The notes under the pieces were generated by a model that was not told the DNA's origin, searched no databases, and saw only the letters and a list, made by a program, of their open reading frames with translations. This document shows, piece by piece, positions 21,363 through 34,317 of a DNA stretch of 64,000 bases. This DNA comes from Mauremys mutica (Eukaryota; Chordata; Testudines; Geoemydidae): NCBI RefSeq assembly GCF_020497125.1, contig NC_059082.1, forward strand, positions 29,906,965 through 29,970,964. Reading direction: 5' to 3'. The translations under genes were made by a program, and so were the position numbers. Position 1 is the first letter of the stretch. Each line of letters opens with the position of its first letter.

Positions 21363-21736
21363 GCTTGGTGTGCTATGGCATTTGCACAGTTCACCCAGGA
21401 AAAAAGGCGTGAAACAGTTGTCTGCTGCTTTCACGGAGGGAGGGGTGAGGCTGTACCCAGAACCACCCGCGACAATGTTTTTTGCCCCATCAGGCACTGG
21501 GATCTCAACCCAGAATTCCAAGGGGCGGGGGGAGACTGCAGGAACTATGGGATAGCTATGGGATAGCTACTCACAGTGCAATGCTCCAGAAATCGACACT
21601 AGCCTCGGTACATGGACGCACACTGCCGAATTAATGTGCTTAGTGTGGCCGCGTGCAGTCGGCTTTATGCAATCTGTTTTACAAAACCGGTTTATGTAAA
21701 ATCGGAATAATCCCGTAGTGTAGACATACCCAAAGT

Positions 21737-22870
21737 TAAATGTAAGAGAGTTGAATTGCACTGACTAATGTCTGGAAGCCTAGGGCAATAGACACATTAG
21801 AAATTAAAAGACAGATGATAATTAATATTAATACTTAGCACTTCACACATTCAAGGCACTGTACAAACGTTAAATAATTAACTGAGACAGAATCATAGGA
21901 CTTTGTAGCAAACTTTGCTTTTTAGTTCCACTAGATGTCACTGCAGCAGTGAGAGACAGAGGTAAGAAAAAGCAGGAGGTATTTATATACAAAATTAGTT
22001 TTCTTACCTGAAATTTTTATTTCTCCTATATGGATCCACTGCAGATCACAAGAGAATGCTAGGTTAGATTTGCTAGGTCAACATGGTTTCCAGGAGCCCT
22101 ATTCTTCCACCACAGGATATGAACAAATCCTACTGATTTAAATAGGAGTTGCTTATATCCTGCAGTGTAGGGTCCTCAAAATACTAGTGATGAGATATGG
22201 ATCACATATCATATATAAGAAAGCAGTGTATTCAGTCCAACAACCTGAGTTTTGATGATGTTTTTGTTCTGAAAATGCAGTGCTCTTTGTCAGAGAACTG
22301 GCACAACCTAAATACAGTCAGAGATACCCACACTATCTCTACACGTGGTAGGCAATGTTATAACATCTGTAACTCTTTATTCCCAAAATCAGATGCTAAA
22401 TGGTTTATTTCAAGTGTTAAACAGAGGTGGCGTTCTTGTTTAATTTGTGCTTTACAATAACGTGTTGCACTAAACTCCACTGTTTAAAGACAGACAGAGG
22501 TTGATATTCTACCATTTGAAAATAGACTTAGAAAATCCTGAGAAATGATCAGCTAAACTAGTCACGTGGCATTACTGTACATTCTAGAACTTCTTTTCAA
22601 CTAGGTGACCCATCACACTATGAACAACAATACAAATCAATATGCCCAAGACATGTGAATGTCAACAATGGAGCAGTAATCGATAAAGATTTTTATAACC
22701 CATCTTATCATGGTTTGTCATCTGTCTCCCTTCCCGCTGCTTAATTGTGTTTTCTGTCTCCACTGGTATCAGTTTTTGAGGTGTTCAGTCCATTTCTCTC
22801 CCCTCTGCTTTTCAAATCCACCAACAGCTCAGAAAAAGACCTAAGTCAGATTCAGGCTTAGAATCATTTA
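21737..22870. other. Intron, no gene
   Basis: AT-rich intron. A short old-LINE-like tail at 21825-21870 (CTTAGCACTTCACACATTCA, then AAGGCACTGTACAAACG) is the only repeat suspected. Confidence 0.45.
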
Positions 22871-22874
22871 TTGT

Positions 22875-23105
22875 TTTTAATGATACCTTGTTCTCATGTA
22901 GTGCTCTACATCAGTACATCTCAAAGAGCTTTACAAAGGAGGTAAGTATCATTATTCCTATTTTACAGATGGGGAAATGGAGGCACTAGGAGGAAAAGCG
23001 ACTTTGCCAAGGTCACCCAGCAGGCAGTGGCAGAGCTGGGAACAGAACCCAGATCTCCTGAGCCCTAGTCTGCTATTCTATCCACTAGGCAACACTGCCT
23101 CCCAA
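22875..23105 (-). repeat. MIR-like CORE-SINE, antisense
   Basis: CCTATTTTACAGATGGGGAA then TTTGCCAAGGTCACCCAGCA and GCAGAGCTGGGAACAGAACC is the reverse complement of a MIR core, extending to CACTAGGCAACACTGCCTCC. It is the best-preserved MIR in the window. Confidence 0.75.
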
Positions 23106-23384
23106 TTCAAACATAAAACTGAAAGATTTTCTGCCTTGCAAAATATGCAATCTGGAGCTAAAATTGTATCAGACAATGGGCTAGCTTTATTTTCAAAATA
23201 ACATGTTAAGAAATAGATTTTAAAACTGCCCATTAAACTGGTGGATTTAAATGATCACTTCTTCTTGTTACTGGTACTAGTACTTCAAAATATCTTTGTA
23301 AGTTAGAAAAAAAATTAATACTTTTCCTGCTTTTAATTTTTACTAACTTGACACTTTTTCCTTTAAAGTTAAACTTTTTCCTTT

Positions 23385-23400
23385 AAAAAAAAAAAAAAAA
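23385..23400. repeat. Poly(A) run
   Basis: An uninterrupted run of about 16 A, with no attached retroelement recognised upstream. Confidence 0.7.
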
Positions 23401-23544
23401 GTGCACTTGCCCATCCCAGCCTGGAGAGGTGAGAGTGTCTCCCCGAGCCCATTCATTCTTTTGCCTTTCTACGGTGAGTGCAAAGGGCCAGCTTTGTGAT
23501 GTGGTCACTCCTTTTTCTTTTAAATAATAAAATGCGGAGCATTC

Positions 23545-25560
23545 CTATGGAATCATGTAGGGCTGGAAGGGACTCAAGAAGTCATCAAGTCCATTCCCCT
23601 GCACTGTGGCAGGATCAATTAAACCTAAACCATGCCTCACAATGTTTGACCAACTTCTTCTCAAAAACCTTCAGTGATGAGGATTCCATACCTCCCTTGG
23701 AAGCCTATTCCAGAGTTTAACTACCCTTATAGTTAGAAAGTTTTTCCTAATACAGACGCTCCCAGAGTTACGTAAACCCGGCGTTCGCAAATCCGAGCTT
23801 ACGGAAAAAGTTCCATAAACTAGAAATAGAAGGGTTTGGGGGGTTTTTTTGCATAATGGTCGGAGATACATTTCTGACTTACGCAAAATTCGAGTTACAC
23901 AAGGGGAGCGTCTGTATCTAATCTAAATCTCCCTTGCTGCAAATTAAGCCACTTACTTCTTGTCCTACCTTCAGTGGACATGGAAAGCTATTGATTCCTG
24001 TCCTCTTTATAACAGCCCTTAACATATTTGAAGACTGTTATCAGGTTTCCCCTCGGTCTTCTTTTCTCAAGACTAAACACGCCCAGTTTTTTTTAACCTT
24101 TCCTAATAGGTCAGATTTTCTAAACCTTTTATAATTTTTGTTGGTCTCCTCTGGACTCTCTTCAATTTGTCCAAATCTTTCCTCAAGTATGGCCCCCAGA
24201 ATTGGACACACTATGCCAACAGAAGCCTCACCAGTGCCAAGCAGAGTGGGACAATTTCCTCCGGTGACTTACTCCTGTTAATATACTCCGCAATATTAGC
24301 CTTTATCACAGCTGCATCACATTGTTGACTCATTCAATTTCTGATCCACTATAACCCACAGATCCTTTTCAGCAGTACTACTACCTGGACAGTTATTCTT
24401 CATTTTGTAGTTGTGCATTTGATTTTTCTTTCCTAAGTGAAGTGCGTTGTCCTTATCTTTACTGAATTTCATTTTGCTGATTTCAGACCAATTCCCCAAT
24501 TTGTCATAGTGGTTTTAAATTATAATTCTATACTCCAGAGTTCTTGCAACCCCTACCAGCTTGGTGTCATCTGCAAATTTTATAAGTATACTCTCCATTA
24601 TCCAAATAATTAATGAAAATATTGAATAGTATTGGATCCAGGGCTGAACCCTGTGGGACCCCACTAGATACACACTCCCAGTTTGACAGTGAATCATTGT
24701 TAACTACTCTGAGTATGGTCTTTCAACTAATTGTGCATCCACCTGATAGTAATTTCACCAAGACCACATTTCCCTAGTATGTTTATAAGAATATCATGTG
24801 GGACTGTATCAAAAGCCTTACTAAATCAAGAAATATAATATCTACTGCTTCCCCCATTCACTAGGCCAGTAACCTTGTCAAAGAAGGAAAATAAGTTGGT
24901 TTAGCATGATTTTTGTTTGACAAAATCATGCTGGCTATTCCTTATAACCTATCATCCTCCAGGTGCTTACAAATTTCCTTTGAATCATGAAATCTATCAT
25001 TTCATGATCACTTTCACTCAAATTGCCTTCCATCTTCAGATTCACTACCAATTCTTCCCTGCTGACCAGAATCAAGTCTAAAATGGCTGCCATCTTGATT
25101 TCTTCCCAAACAAAAAGTTGTCCCAAATACATTCCAAGAACTTACTGGAAATTTTGTGGTTTTCGGTATTAATTTTCCAACAGATGTCTGGGTAGTTAAA
25201 GTCCCCCATTGTACAAGGTCTTGTGTTTTGGGTATTTTTGTTGTTCTAGAAATGCCTCAACCACCTCCTCTTCCTGATTGGTGGTTTATAGAAGACTACT
25301 ACCAGGATACCCCTTTTATCATTAACCAGTGACTCTCACCTCCTTCTGGACTTCAGAGCAAGGGTCTATATTCTTGATATTTTCTTTTACCCCACCTGTC
25401 CTTCCTGAACAAAGCTATAGCCTATACCAATATTCCAGTCATGAGACTTTCCCACTAAGTCTCTGTGATGCCAATTAAGTAATAATTTAGCTTATGTACT
25501 AATATTTCCAGTTCTCTAATTTCCTTGGTTTTGTATTTTCACATCAAGTCTTATCAAAGC
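23545..25560 (-). mobile_element. CR1 LINE, 3' half, sense to APBA2
   Basis: Minus-strand CR1. Its 3' end at about 23545 reads (minus strand) AGTCCCTTCCAGCCCTACAT. RT C-terminal region at 24499-24317: MGNWSEISKMKFSKDKDNAL then STAEKDLWVIVD. RT core at 24697-24530 includes [15 protein letters not shown] with the FADD catalytic motif. Endonuclease C-terminal linker at 25132-24935 ([12 protein letters not shown] then [12 protein letters not shown]). Stops and indels make it inactive. It is interrupted at 23751-23916 by a 162-bp MITE. The 5' limit near 25560 is approximate. Confidence 0.85.
23751..23916. mobile_element. 162-bp MITE with perfect 11-bp inverted ends, TA duplication, nested in CR1
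   Basis: Element 23753-23914 starts CAGACGCTCCC and ends GGGAGCGTCTG, an exact inverted repeat, with TA on both sides (23751-23752 and 23915-23916). Removing it rejoins the CR1 3' UTR cleanly (TTTTTCCTAA|TATCTAATCTAA). Inner sequences GAGTTACGTAAACC and TTCGAGTTACACAA echo the ends. TA duplication points to the Tc1/mariner group; it has no coding capacity. Confidence 0.92.
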
Positions 25561-26571
25561 ATAATATCTAGACTAACTTTACCCAAGAGTGCTCTAAAGC
25601 TAAGAATCTGCCACCTTTTGTGAATGCACTATGAGAAACGTAATGACTATAATCATTATCTTTATTGTGCAGATGGTCTTTTGAGTGCGGGGTCAAAGTA
25701 TTTTCTGTATAATCAAAGCTTTTATTTTAAAAGTATTGGTTTAGCCCTTCTAGTTACAAAGAAAACCTTCCAAATGTGAACAGCTGCTGCTCTGACCATA
25801 CAGCATTAAGGGAAAGTGCAATTTATAACATTTTCAATGCAGAACATATAAATGAAGGCGTTTTGATGTTTTTAAATATAAGGGGCCTGATTCTATGATA
25901 CTTTGTGCATACGTAAAATCAGCAGATGTGTCCATAAAGATTTCTCCTCCCCAGTAGGGAGACAGCAAGCAAAAGAAGACCTGGCCAGGGCCCCCTTCTA
26001 CCTGGCCAATCTCTGGCTGCTGAAATAGTCCTTTTTGGGGCTGTCAGTGACTGGCCATAAGTTAGAGCAGCTCTTAAGACAAGGACCAGACAGGTCCCTG
26101 GTTAGCCCCGGGGTTGAGGGAGCACAGACATGGCATTCAGCACAACTCAGCCAGACCAAATAATTTGATTCAAGATGATCAGTTTTGTAGCCACTGAATG
26201 TAAACATATACTTTGGCCATATATGTAAAATGAACTTTAAAAAAGCATCCAAATCATTATGTATTACAATATCCAGAGGGGAGTGTAGGTTGAATGAGCA
26301 CCAACAATTCTGGAATAGTGGAGGAAGATTCTGGGAGTTGAAGAAGGAAATGCGAGTGATTTGCAGGTATAGGTGGGAAAAAAATAAAGTGAGAAGAGTT
26401 TGGGATAGAACAGTAACAACTATTATAAAAGTTAGCTTGTAAACCTTTGAAAGGATCAGTCAATCAGAAAAGCAATTCTTGGTAACAAAAATGCATTCAT
26501 GAGATAGATACTATTAGATTTCTGAGGTCCCTTAAGTGACATATTGTATTAAAAAAAAAAAGTTTACTTAC
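25561..26571. other. Intron, no gene
   Basis: Unique-looking intron upstream of the PTB core exon donor. A (A)n tract at 26551-26560 sits about 12 bp from the donor. No repeat family recognised. Confidence 0.45.
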
Positions 26572-26757
26572 ATCCTCAGATTCAAAGACATGACATATCA
26601 TTTTGTACTGTTTCTTTCCTTCTTGGGCACCAGGTGTTGTCTCTATACAGTCTTGAGAAGCAGACCTTGGCATCCGGCGTCTTGCCATTAAAACAACAAT
26701 GTTACCAATATCAGCAATGTATGAGATTGTGCGCAACGCATGATCCATCATAGTTTC
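26572..26757 (-). CDS. APBA2: APBA2 exon, PTB domain core
   Basis: A 186-nt exon (62 codons, phase 0/0) from [19 protein letters not shown] to [33 protein letters not shown] contributes the strands that flank the peptide groove, and [10 protein letters not shown] contains the CHVF signature of PTB strand 7. Between them, [20 protein letters not shown] is a loop whose sequence distinguishes Mint2 from Mint1 in my recollection. Acceptor GTGTAG lies above 26757 and donor GAT|GTAAGT below 26572. The coding frame is fully open and joins to AQLIAQ in the next exon. Confidence 0.96.
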
Positions 26758-29700
26758 CTACACAAAGCAAAAGATAAGCAAAAATGTTCCACATGCACAA
26801 TATTACTCCAGAAATGTCACTTTTCCCCTCTCCAATACTGTCTAATTTCTTGAGCGTGACAACAGGCAGCTAAGCTTGCATCTCTTTGTGCAGTTTATAT
26901 GGGGCCAGATCCTGCAGCCCTTATTCAGCCAATTTCTCAAACAAAACTGCCATTGAAGTCATAGCCTGAGTTACTGAAAACCCATGGGCTTCAATGGAAA
27001 TGTTGTCTGAATAACAACTGCAGATATTTGGCACACAGGCCCTATTGCAAAAAGTTAAAAAGCATCAGGCCTCCAATAAAAAGAAAATATGTTCCAATAT
27101 TTTAGAAATAATTTCATCATGTTTGAAAATACATGGCTTTTGCAAACAATTAAACTCCAAAATAAAGCAGTGACAGAAGCTGTTTGTAACAAGATCATGA
27201 ACATTACTGCTGTGTCAGGACAAGATAAAGAAGGATTCAACAAACCATAATGTAACATTTTCCGAAATACAAAGTTATCATTTTCTTTCCCCATAGTGGA
27301 TTGTAAATGTTGCGTTGCCTTCTTCTCATTACGAGGGGCAAATTTTAAAATAGATATTCTTCCTCCTTCCTCCTCACCATGTAAGTCACACCGGCTAGGA
27401 CACAGATATCTGAAAGGGAGTTCAGCCTAGAATCTGGATTCAGAAAGATACTCAGTGCACCCGTAGTCCACTGAAGTCAGTGGCACTATTTGCATGCTTA
27501 AAGTGAGGCACATGCTTTAGTACCTTTGCTGAATTAGGTCCTAGTCTGAGTTCATATCACCTCTGAATTTGGTCCTCTGTGGATGTCTGTTGGCAAATGT
27601 TGGTTTCCATTTGCAGTATCTGTACAGGACTACTGAAGTTCAGCCACCTGTAAGATGTAGGGGGTAGGCAGGTGGATAACTGGTACACAATATGATGCAC
27701 AATAGGGGAGATAGGAAAGCTCTGGGCAAATTCTCCTCTCAGCAACATGAGCATAATCAAAGCTAATGAGCCTTAGCTAGCATAACTAGTCAAAACCTTC
27801 CTCAGCCGAGTCAAATTAGGGTTGTCAGGCTGCCAACTCAGTTATACTAGACAAGCTTTGAACCCTGGATTTTAGATGAAAAAAGCCTTTTGCTCCTTGA
27901 TTTTAGGAAACAATGAAAACCTGCTCAAACTATGGTCTGAGAAAGATATCTTATATAAGAGCACGCTACTGCTCCAAAAGGTGAAAAAATAAGTCTGGAG
28001 CAGTTTTTAAACACTTTTCAAAAATTTCTACCTCTATCTCACATCTTTTAGTACTGCATCCTCTTGGTGGATTACTTCTGCCTTTTAATTTATTTATCTT
28101 TTTAAAATTTCTGACATTACCAGGGAAATCTCAGCTTACCATTTCCAGATGCTTTCCCAGGAATGTACCATTATGGAACTAATAAAGTTATCCTTGGGCA
28201 AACATGAAGTCAGCGAATGTCTGCAGTCAGGGAAGAATTTTTTTTTGTCACCAAACTTTTTTTATCCTGGATATTACTATGTATTTGTCTTTTACAATGA
28301 TCTAAATCTTTGCGTTATTGATTTCTAGTTCATACTTCTGTCATTTGTTTGATCAAAAAGCAGTGATCTCGTAGAGGAAGAGCCTTCAAGGGCATTTTTA
28401 ATCATGTCTCCTTTGCACCACTGGGTATAAACTTGCAGTAAGTTTTATTATTAGTGAACTTACACTGAATATGAATAAATGAATGTGGCCCACCAGCTAC
28501 CTTACAAGACACTCATTTATGAGGTGTTCTGCAGCTAAATAACACTATTACAGTTCTGAAAGAACTTTAAACGTTTAGAATTGTAAAGCCAAATAGTTTT
28601 TTGTACTGATATTCTGGGTAATTGTAAATTTATACAGGTTTTAAGCAGCACTCTTGAAATATTTGATTGTTATTTCACCTGAAGAGGTAAAACATCCATC
28701 AAATCTTCTGCTTGAACTGGAATACAAACACTTGTTCTTGAATCAGTGCTTTCTGGATCTTCCCCGTGCCACGGGTATTTAGTCTGCAATCAATATATTG
28801 TTTTATTGATTCCCTTTTAAACATTTTGGGCACTTGTCCAGGAGAGAGAGGGGCGTCTGCAGCTTGTGGCCCATGTAAGGTCTGCAGCTATCATTCCTGG
28901 CTTTGCACCCAAAAGGGTGCTTTTCCATTGGTAGTGGTCATGCAGTGTGACGTTACATATGTGATGTCAGATTTCATCCAGCCCAATTGAGATATGTAGC
29001 AACTGGGCTAATGAGAGTGAAGTGATGGCACAGAGCAGATTGTTGTGAACGGAAACAGTTAAAGAACTTTTACCACCCTACAGCAGTCTGACATGTCATG
29101 TAGAAACATTAACAAAAAAATACCCAATGGGTCACTGCTGACTGAGTGAGGCTGTGCAGTCGACCATCTTGAAGGGGCTCCTATGATTTAGCTTTCCTCC
29201 CTGGCCCCTCCTCAGCAACCTAATGCACACAACACATTGGGGCTCTGCCTTTGGCCTTGTTCAGCAGGATGACCTGCCTCCTGACCTTCTGCAGAGCCAC
29301 TACATATGGCTTTCTGGGACCTGTGTGACTCAGAAGCGCATGGAAAACAGTTATAATCAAAAGAGATATACTGATATCAAGGAAATCTTTCAGAGTGGAC
29401 CCAGACATCAGCAACTCCAGAGCAAAATGTTAAGCCTGCTTTTGTCCTTGCTTTCCCAAATAGCACCACAATAATAGCACCAGTCCCTTCTGGCTGCAGG
29501 AAGAAGAAAGAGATGCTCTTGCATACACTTCAGAATTCTGCAAGGTGTTTACCATCCAGCATGGCAGGGGCCATATTAGAACTTAGATTGACAGACGGAG
29601 TCACCTAAAACAGAGTTGGGAGCAACAACTGGCCCAGTCAACTATGTTGATGCCCATATGGCACAGTAAGACCTCGCAAAATCTCAGTTTCTGTTAAAAA

Positions 29701-30900
29701 TATGCTTCCAGTCTTCAGGGTTATGGAGATAATCCTGAGACGTGAAACAAGCATAACCTCAGTGTTCTCTTTCTCAGTCTGCAGGTAGCTTGACGCACTG
29801 TCTCTGTGAGGTGTGAATACCCTTAGTCTCCATGACCCGCAGTGGGATGTAAACTCAAGGCCAATTATGATACCTTGTATGTCATCAATTATACCATTGC
29901 TTACCATTTTTTCAAATGGGGTGGGCGTGAAGTCCAGGGGATCAAACTGGGAGATACTGCAGGGAAGGAAATGCAGAGGGGACAACTAAAAAAAGTTTAG
30001 TGACTACATAAGGCCATATTCTGCCCCTGCCCCTTGTGTAATTGTCACAGTGGCAGCAGTGGGAACTCTGCTGTGGATTGAAGGTCATACATAGTGGAAA
30101 ATGTATGTCCTAGACCATAGCCCATAATTTAAAATGCAATTTGATCCACGCCAAAGAATGATTTGACCTTTCCACTCCGTTTCTAACTATTCATTAGTTA
30201 ATTCTCCTCCTCACAGAGGTAAGGAGCCACATATCTGGGTATTCATCTATCAAATTACAATCCTTCTCTCCCAGGCCTGAGAGAATAGAACAGTTTTTCG
30301 GGTCAGGAAGAATAATTGTTTTAAGAGCCATAATACAATGTAACGTGACAGAGCTAGAAAAATACCAACACTGACAGCTTATTGGAACGACCTGGTCTAT
30401 TGATTAGAAAAAATCTCTTTTTTCCAGACACTATTCTTAAAATGCTTTTCACAGTTCTTTTCAGTCTGAAATAAAATATTCTGTGTTTATCCCTACATTG
30501 TGATAGATGAAATGTGATGATGGCCACAGAAGGGCTTGGGGGTTTCTGTGAGAATTTGCATGGTCCAACAGCATCTATAAAGCTCCTCTCAGTGGAGGGG
30601 ATAATGTATTATAATGGACATCTCCCACCAAGCGATGGGAACTCTGCAGGGAGAGTTTTTTTTCAGGAGACTGTTCCAAGTATCTAAATCATACACACAA
30701 GGTTCACAAGAAAGAATGGAGGTGGGGAAATAAATACATTTATGCATTTAGAGTTTCTGTCCCCCATGTCCACCACCCACAAGCAGCTCAAAGATTTTTT
30801 CCCTCCCAATCCTAAAAGTAGATTCTCTCCTGCTCCCCCCCACACCTTTCCATTGTTTACTACAATTAAATGTGGGACTAAGAATATGCCAAATAAACCG
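26758..30900. other. Large intron section, no gene
   Basis: About 4.1 kb without a recognised gene. Segments at 26895-27045 and 27415-27545 (GCCAGATCCTGCAGCCCTTA; CCACTGAAGTCAGTGGC) resemble an old amniote repeat whose diagnostic words, such as 'TTGAAGTCA', recur at 44500, 47200 and 51420. ORFs at 29638-29985 and 29223-29474 resemble nothing known. Confidence 0.4.
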
Positions 30901-30904
30901 TATT

Positions 30905-31395
30905 AACCGCACTTGTCCATCTTTCTTTCTCTTCCTCCACCTCCATATTTTTTCTCCTTTTCTCTCTGCATCATTTCTCTTTTCTCTGCTCTCAGTATCC
31001 TCTCCCCGTTGCATTACTTTCCCCCTTCTCTCCTTGTTTCTCTCCCTATCTCCCTGTCCCTAAATCCCCCATTTGTCTTCTCTCCCCTAACCCCGCTATC
31101 TCTTCCTATCTGGCTCCTTAATCTTTCCCTCTTCCCTATCCCAAACCTCTCACCCATATGTCTGTCCTTGGAAAACCAAATATTCCGCCCACCCCCAACC
31201 TGGTTCTCCTTCTCCCAAATGGCCATCCGGGTTCCCCTTCATTCAAATCTCCTTGCCGCTATATGTTGCTCTCCTAGAAGTCCCTGTTGCTACCCCTCAT
31301 GGTTTTGTTTCCCATATCCTGGTTCCCTGATTTCTTCATTCTCCCTTTCATATGTTCCATTTTTCCTTCTCCTTTGATGACTCCCTCCTCTCCCC
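30905..31395. repeat. Polypyrimidine-rich tract (~490 bp)
   Basis: The plus strand is very rich in C and T with almost no G (TTTCTTTCTCTTCCTCCACC, TCTCCTTTTCTCTCTGC, CCCTCTTCCCTATCCC and similar). The bias is continuous rather than a short unit repeat and extends from 30905 to about 31395. On the gene's sense strand it is purine-rich. ORFs through it are composition artefacts. Confidence 0.75.
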
Positions 31396-33895
31396 TTTTT
31401 ACCAGGGAAAAAGGGCTGTGGCTACTCTGAGGGTCAGTTGATGAAATCTGAAGCAGATCTCAAAGGAAGGTTGGGGGCAAAGGGGCTGCATGTTCTCCCA
31501 CAGCTCCCCTGGTGGCTGATGGCTGCCAGGAACTAAATAGGAGCTGGGAGCCTTTACCTGTACAGTTCCTGTGGCTGCACTGTGGGAGCATAAGTCAGAG
31601 ACAACTCAGAGGCCTTCATAGGACCACTCCCTAGGGTGGACACTGACTCAGAATACCAGACACTCCGGTACTTCTGGAATGGCGTTGACCCGCCCCCGCC
31701 TGTGTGACCCCCCACACAGTGTGTGTGAGATCACATCAGTGGGGGCAGAGCAGAACACTCTACAAAATGGTATCCCATTGAACATCAGCTTTACCAGTGA
31801 CTGGGCTGTGGAGTCAGGGCATGTAGATTTGCCAACCTCATGTTGTTCCTCACCTCTCCTGCTGCTTCACTATCCCAGCTTTTCCACATTGTGAGTGTGA
31901 GAAGCAGGAGATGGTTGCTGTGGCACTTGTGCCAATTTCACTCCCTGATTGCAAGCCCAGCCCACAGAGCAGAGCAGCTAGAGATCAGAAGTATGGCATG
32001 CTGTCAAAAGCGGGGTTATTTCTAACACATGAGTTGAACAGGTGGTCACACAAGGCTGAAAATATCACGTGCGAGTGACTTCAGGCTGGTAGGGGAAACC
32101 ATTTGCTAGTTTTGCCTATGGCAACAAGCTCACTAGAGCCATGGGTCCAAGGTGATAATATGCCTTACTGCCACTACTGACCCAGTTCAAACCCCAGCAT
32201 AAAGCAAGTTAGGTATCTACATTTTTTAGTGAAATTAGAATTCTTTTAAACCTGTTAGTACCACCAGATGCTTCCATGCATGACATACAATAAAATTACA
32301 TAAGGGTTAGAACACTGAATTAATGATTGCAGAAAGTGGTTTTATATAATTGACAGATATAAAACTGCAGACTGCCTGTGCCAGCTGCTACACCAGTTGA
32401 TATAGAGCCACAGTAATGAAGTCAGTCAAGAAATCTCTCTAGCACTGGTAAAAACACAGTCAAGCTAAAAATGCAAATACTCATCGACAGTGAGTACTAA
32501 AAGACAGGGGAAGCAAAGCCTCCAGCTACTCTGAGACCTGCTGTACACAGAAAAATCAGCCACATTCAAAGTAGGCTTTAGTAAAACCATTTAACATAAT
32601 TAATTCCAATATCAGATTTTTATTTTTGTCCAATATACAGGCCCAGACTCTGGTCCTCACTCACAGTGAATAGCACTTGTGGAATAAGGTAATACTCACC
32701 CTGAGTAAGGGTATCAGAATCTGCCTCAGGGTGCTTTTGCTTTTCCTTGTGTAAAAAGCCCATTCAGTGTAACTGCTCATATTGAAATATTTAAGGAAAG
32801 GAGGAACAAAGTCCATTGAGAGCAGCCTTCATTAAACCAATTGGAATAAAAAACCAAATCCATGTATCACCTTCATCCCATACATCTAGCTACTGAAGGT
32901 GGCTGCTCATTCACCAATAATTGGCTCTTTTCACCCTTGACCTGACTTGATTATCTGCATACAGTAGACATGTTAAATGTATGTCATAACAATGAAGATA
33001 GATTTTGCTATCCAGAATAAGCATTGATAACATGTTCTGCACTGTACAAGACAAAGCATTTTTACCATCAGGCAGGAAAAAAAATAGGACTGAATCAGTA
33101 CGGCTACTGCTGGTCAGCACTGAAGTGCATTGGCAGAGCTGGGTATGGCAGATTGCAATGCAGCTGCCACATTACATGGTATAGTCTACTCTTCAGCTGT
33201 GCAAATATGGAAAGTTTATAGTATGTCCACATTAAAAGAAAAGTACACTGGTTTCAGCCAGTAGTGTTAATTCCTTACTTTAACAAGTACTAGAACTACC
33301 CAAAATATAAGAGATGAAAAATCCTCTCTCAGATTTTACCTATAGAATAAAAACAAAACAATTAGGGGGGAAAATACTTCCATATCACCTGGCAAATCTC
33401 CAGCCTCTAAGAGCTCTAGCTATTCATCTACTCTAGACATGTTCTCGAGTATTAGGGAGTTATCCTTAGGATGTATGATTACAGTCAATCAAGAAAGACA
33501 GCCACTCTATATATTCATTAGAGAATAATGGAAAGCATTAAGTCTGTCATCACTGAAAAATCCTACGAGGTCGCTGTAACGTAGCTATAGTTGTTAGTTC
33601 AGCAGTTGCCATTTCTGCAGTAGTCTTGCTAATGTACCAGGTACGTAACATTCCAGTGCAGGTGGCTTCAAAACCAAGTTTTATGATAATCATAACGCTA
33701 GTTGCAAAAATGAGCACAATAAGCCAACAATTGGGTATGAAAGTTTGTTCTGAGCTCGCTGAATGAAACTATTATAGTACATTCCTTTCTGCTATATATG
33801 CCTTCTAATTTTGTTGGTGGTGATTTCCCATCCTTTTTCCTGATCTCCCCATAGTGTAAGAGATTTTTATCCTACTTACAATTTAGATTCTATTT
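31396..33895. other. Intron, no gene
   Basis: 2.5 kb of intron. An old-repeat-like stretch occurs at 32640-32740 (ACTCACCCTGAGTAAGGGTA then TCAGAATCTGCCTCAGG). Nothing else is supported. Confidence 0.4.
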
Positions 33896-34035
33896 ACTAA
33901 ATTAAATTTCATTAGATTGTAAGTTCTTCAGGACAAAGACAATCTTTTACTCTGTGTAGGTACAACACACATCTAGCCCAACAAGGCCCCAATCTCGGCC
34001 TCTAGACACTACCGTAATATTGTAATAAATAATAG
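33896..34035 (+). repeat. Old SINE tail related to the one at 11165
   Basis: TAGATTGTAAGTTCTTCAGG then CAACAAGGCCCCAATCTCGG and CACTACCGTAATATTGTAAT corresponds to the tail seen downstream of the MIR-like copy at 11165-11235 and at 48770-48860. Confidence 0.55.
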
Positions 34036-34317
34036 ACCTTGGGGAGGAAGAATGACAGTTCAGATACAGTTTCTTGACAATTGGGCAGTTAAATGGAGAG
34101 AAATGAAGGGCTTGGTCCAAGTGGCAAATGACCTTTTTTAGAAAAAAGAGAGTGGAACAAAGAACCAGACCTGAAACTCAGGATAGCAATTAAGACATAA
34201 CAAAGCTGAAATGGAGTAGGTGGACAACCACACGTGAATCTTGAAAGGCTTCAGGATTTTAACCTAACTGCTTTTACACCTTGATAATATGCAGATTTCT
34301 TCCCAACAGAGAAAATA

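Larger units (their letters stand above)
17405..21736. mobile_element. PIF/Harbinger DNA transposon, nearly full length (~4.3 kb)
   Basis: The left end is GGCCTGGTCTACACTACGCG. The right end, read on the other strand, is GGGTATGTCTACACTACGGG, so the TCTACACTACG core is inverted at the two ends; AAA is present immediately outside both, a 3-bp candidate duplication of the size made by this superfamily. Two converging genes lie inside: a two-exon Myb/SANT-like protein (+) and a DDE transposase (-). This two-gene layout is the hallmark of PIF/Harbinger elements. It lies in an APBA2 intron. Confidence 0.92.

Noticed and set aside
29638..29985. 115-codon minus-strand ORF in sense with APBA2
   Set aside because: No similarity to Mint proteins or other families I know, no matching splice phases; treated as chance.
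30913..31377. 154-codon ORF rich in Ser, Pro, Phe and Leu
   Set aside because: Produced by the C/T-only composition of the tract; no domain and no splice or start context.
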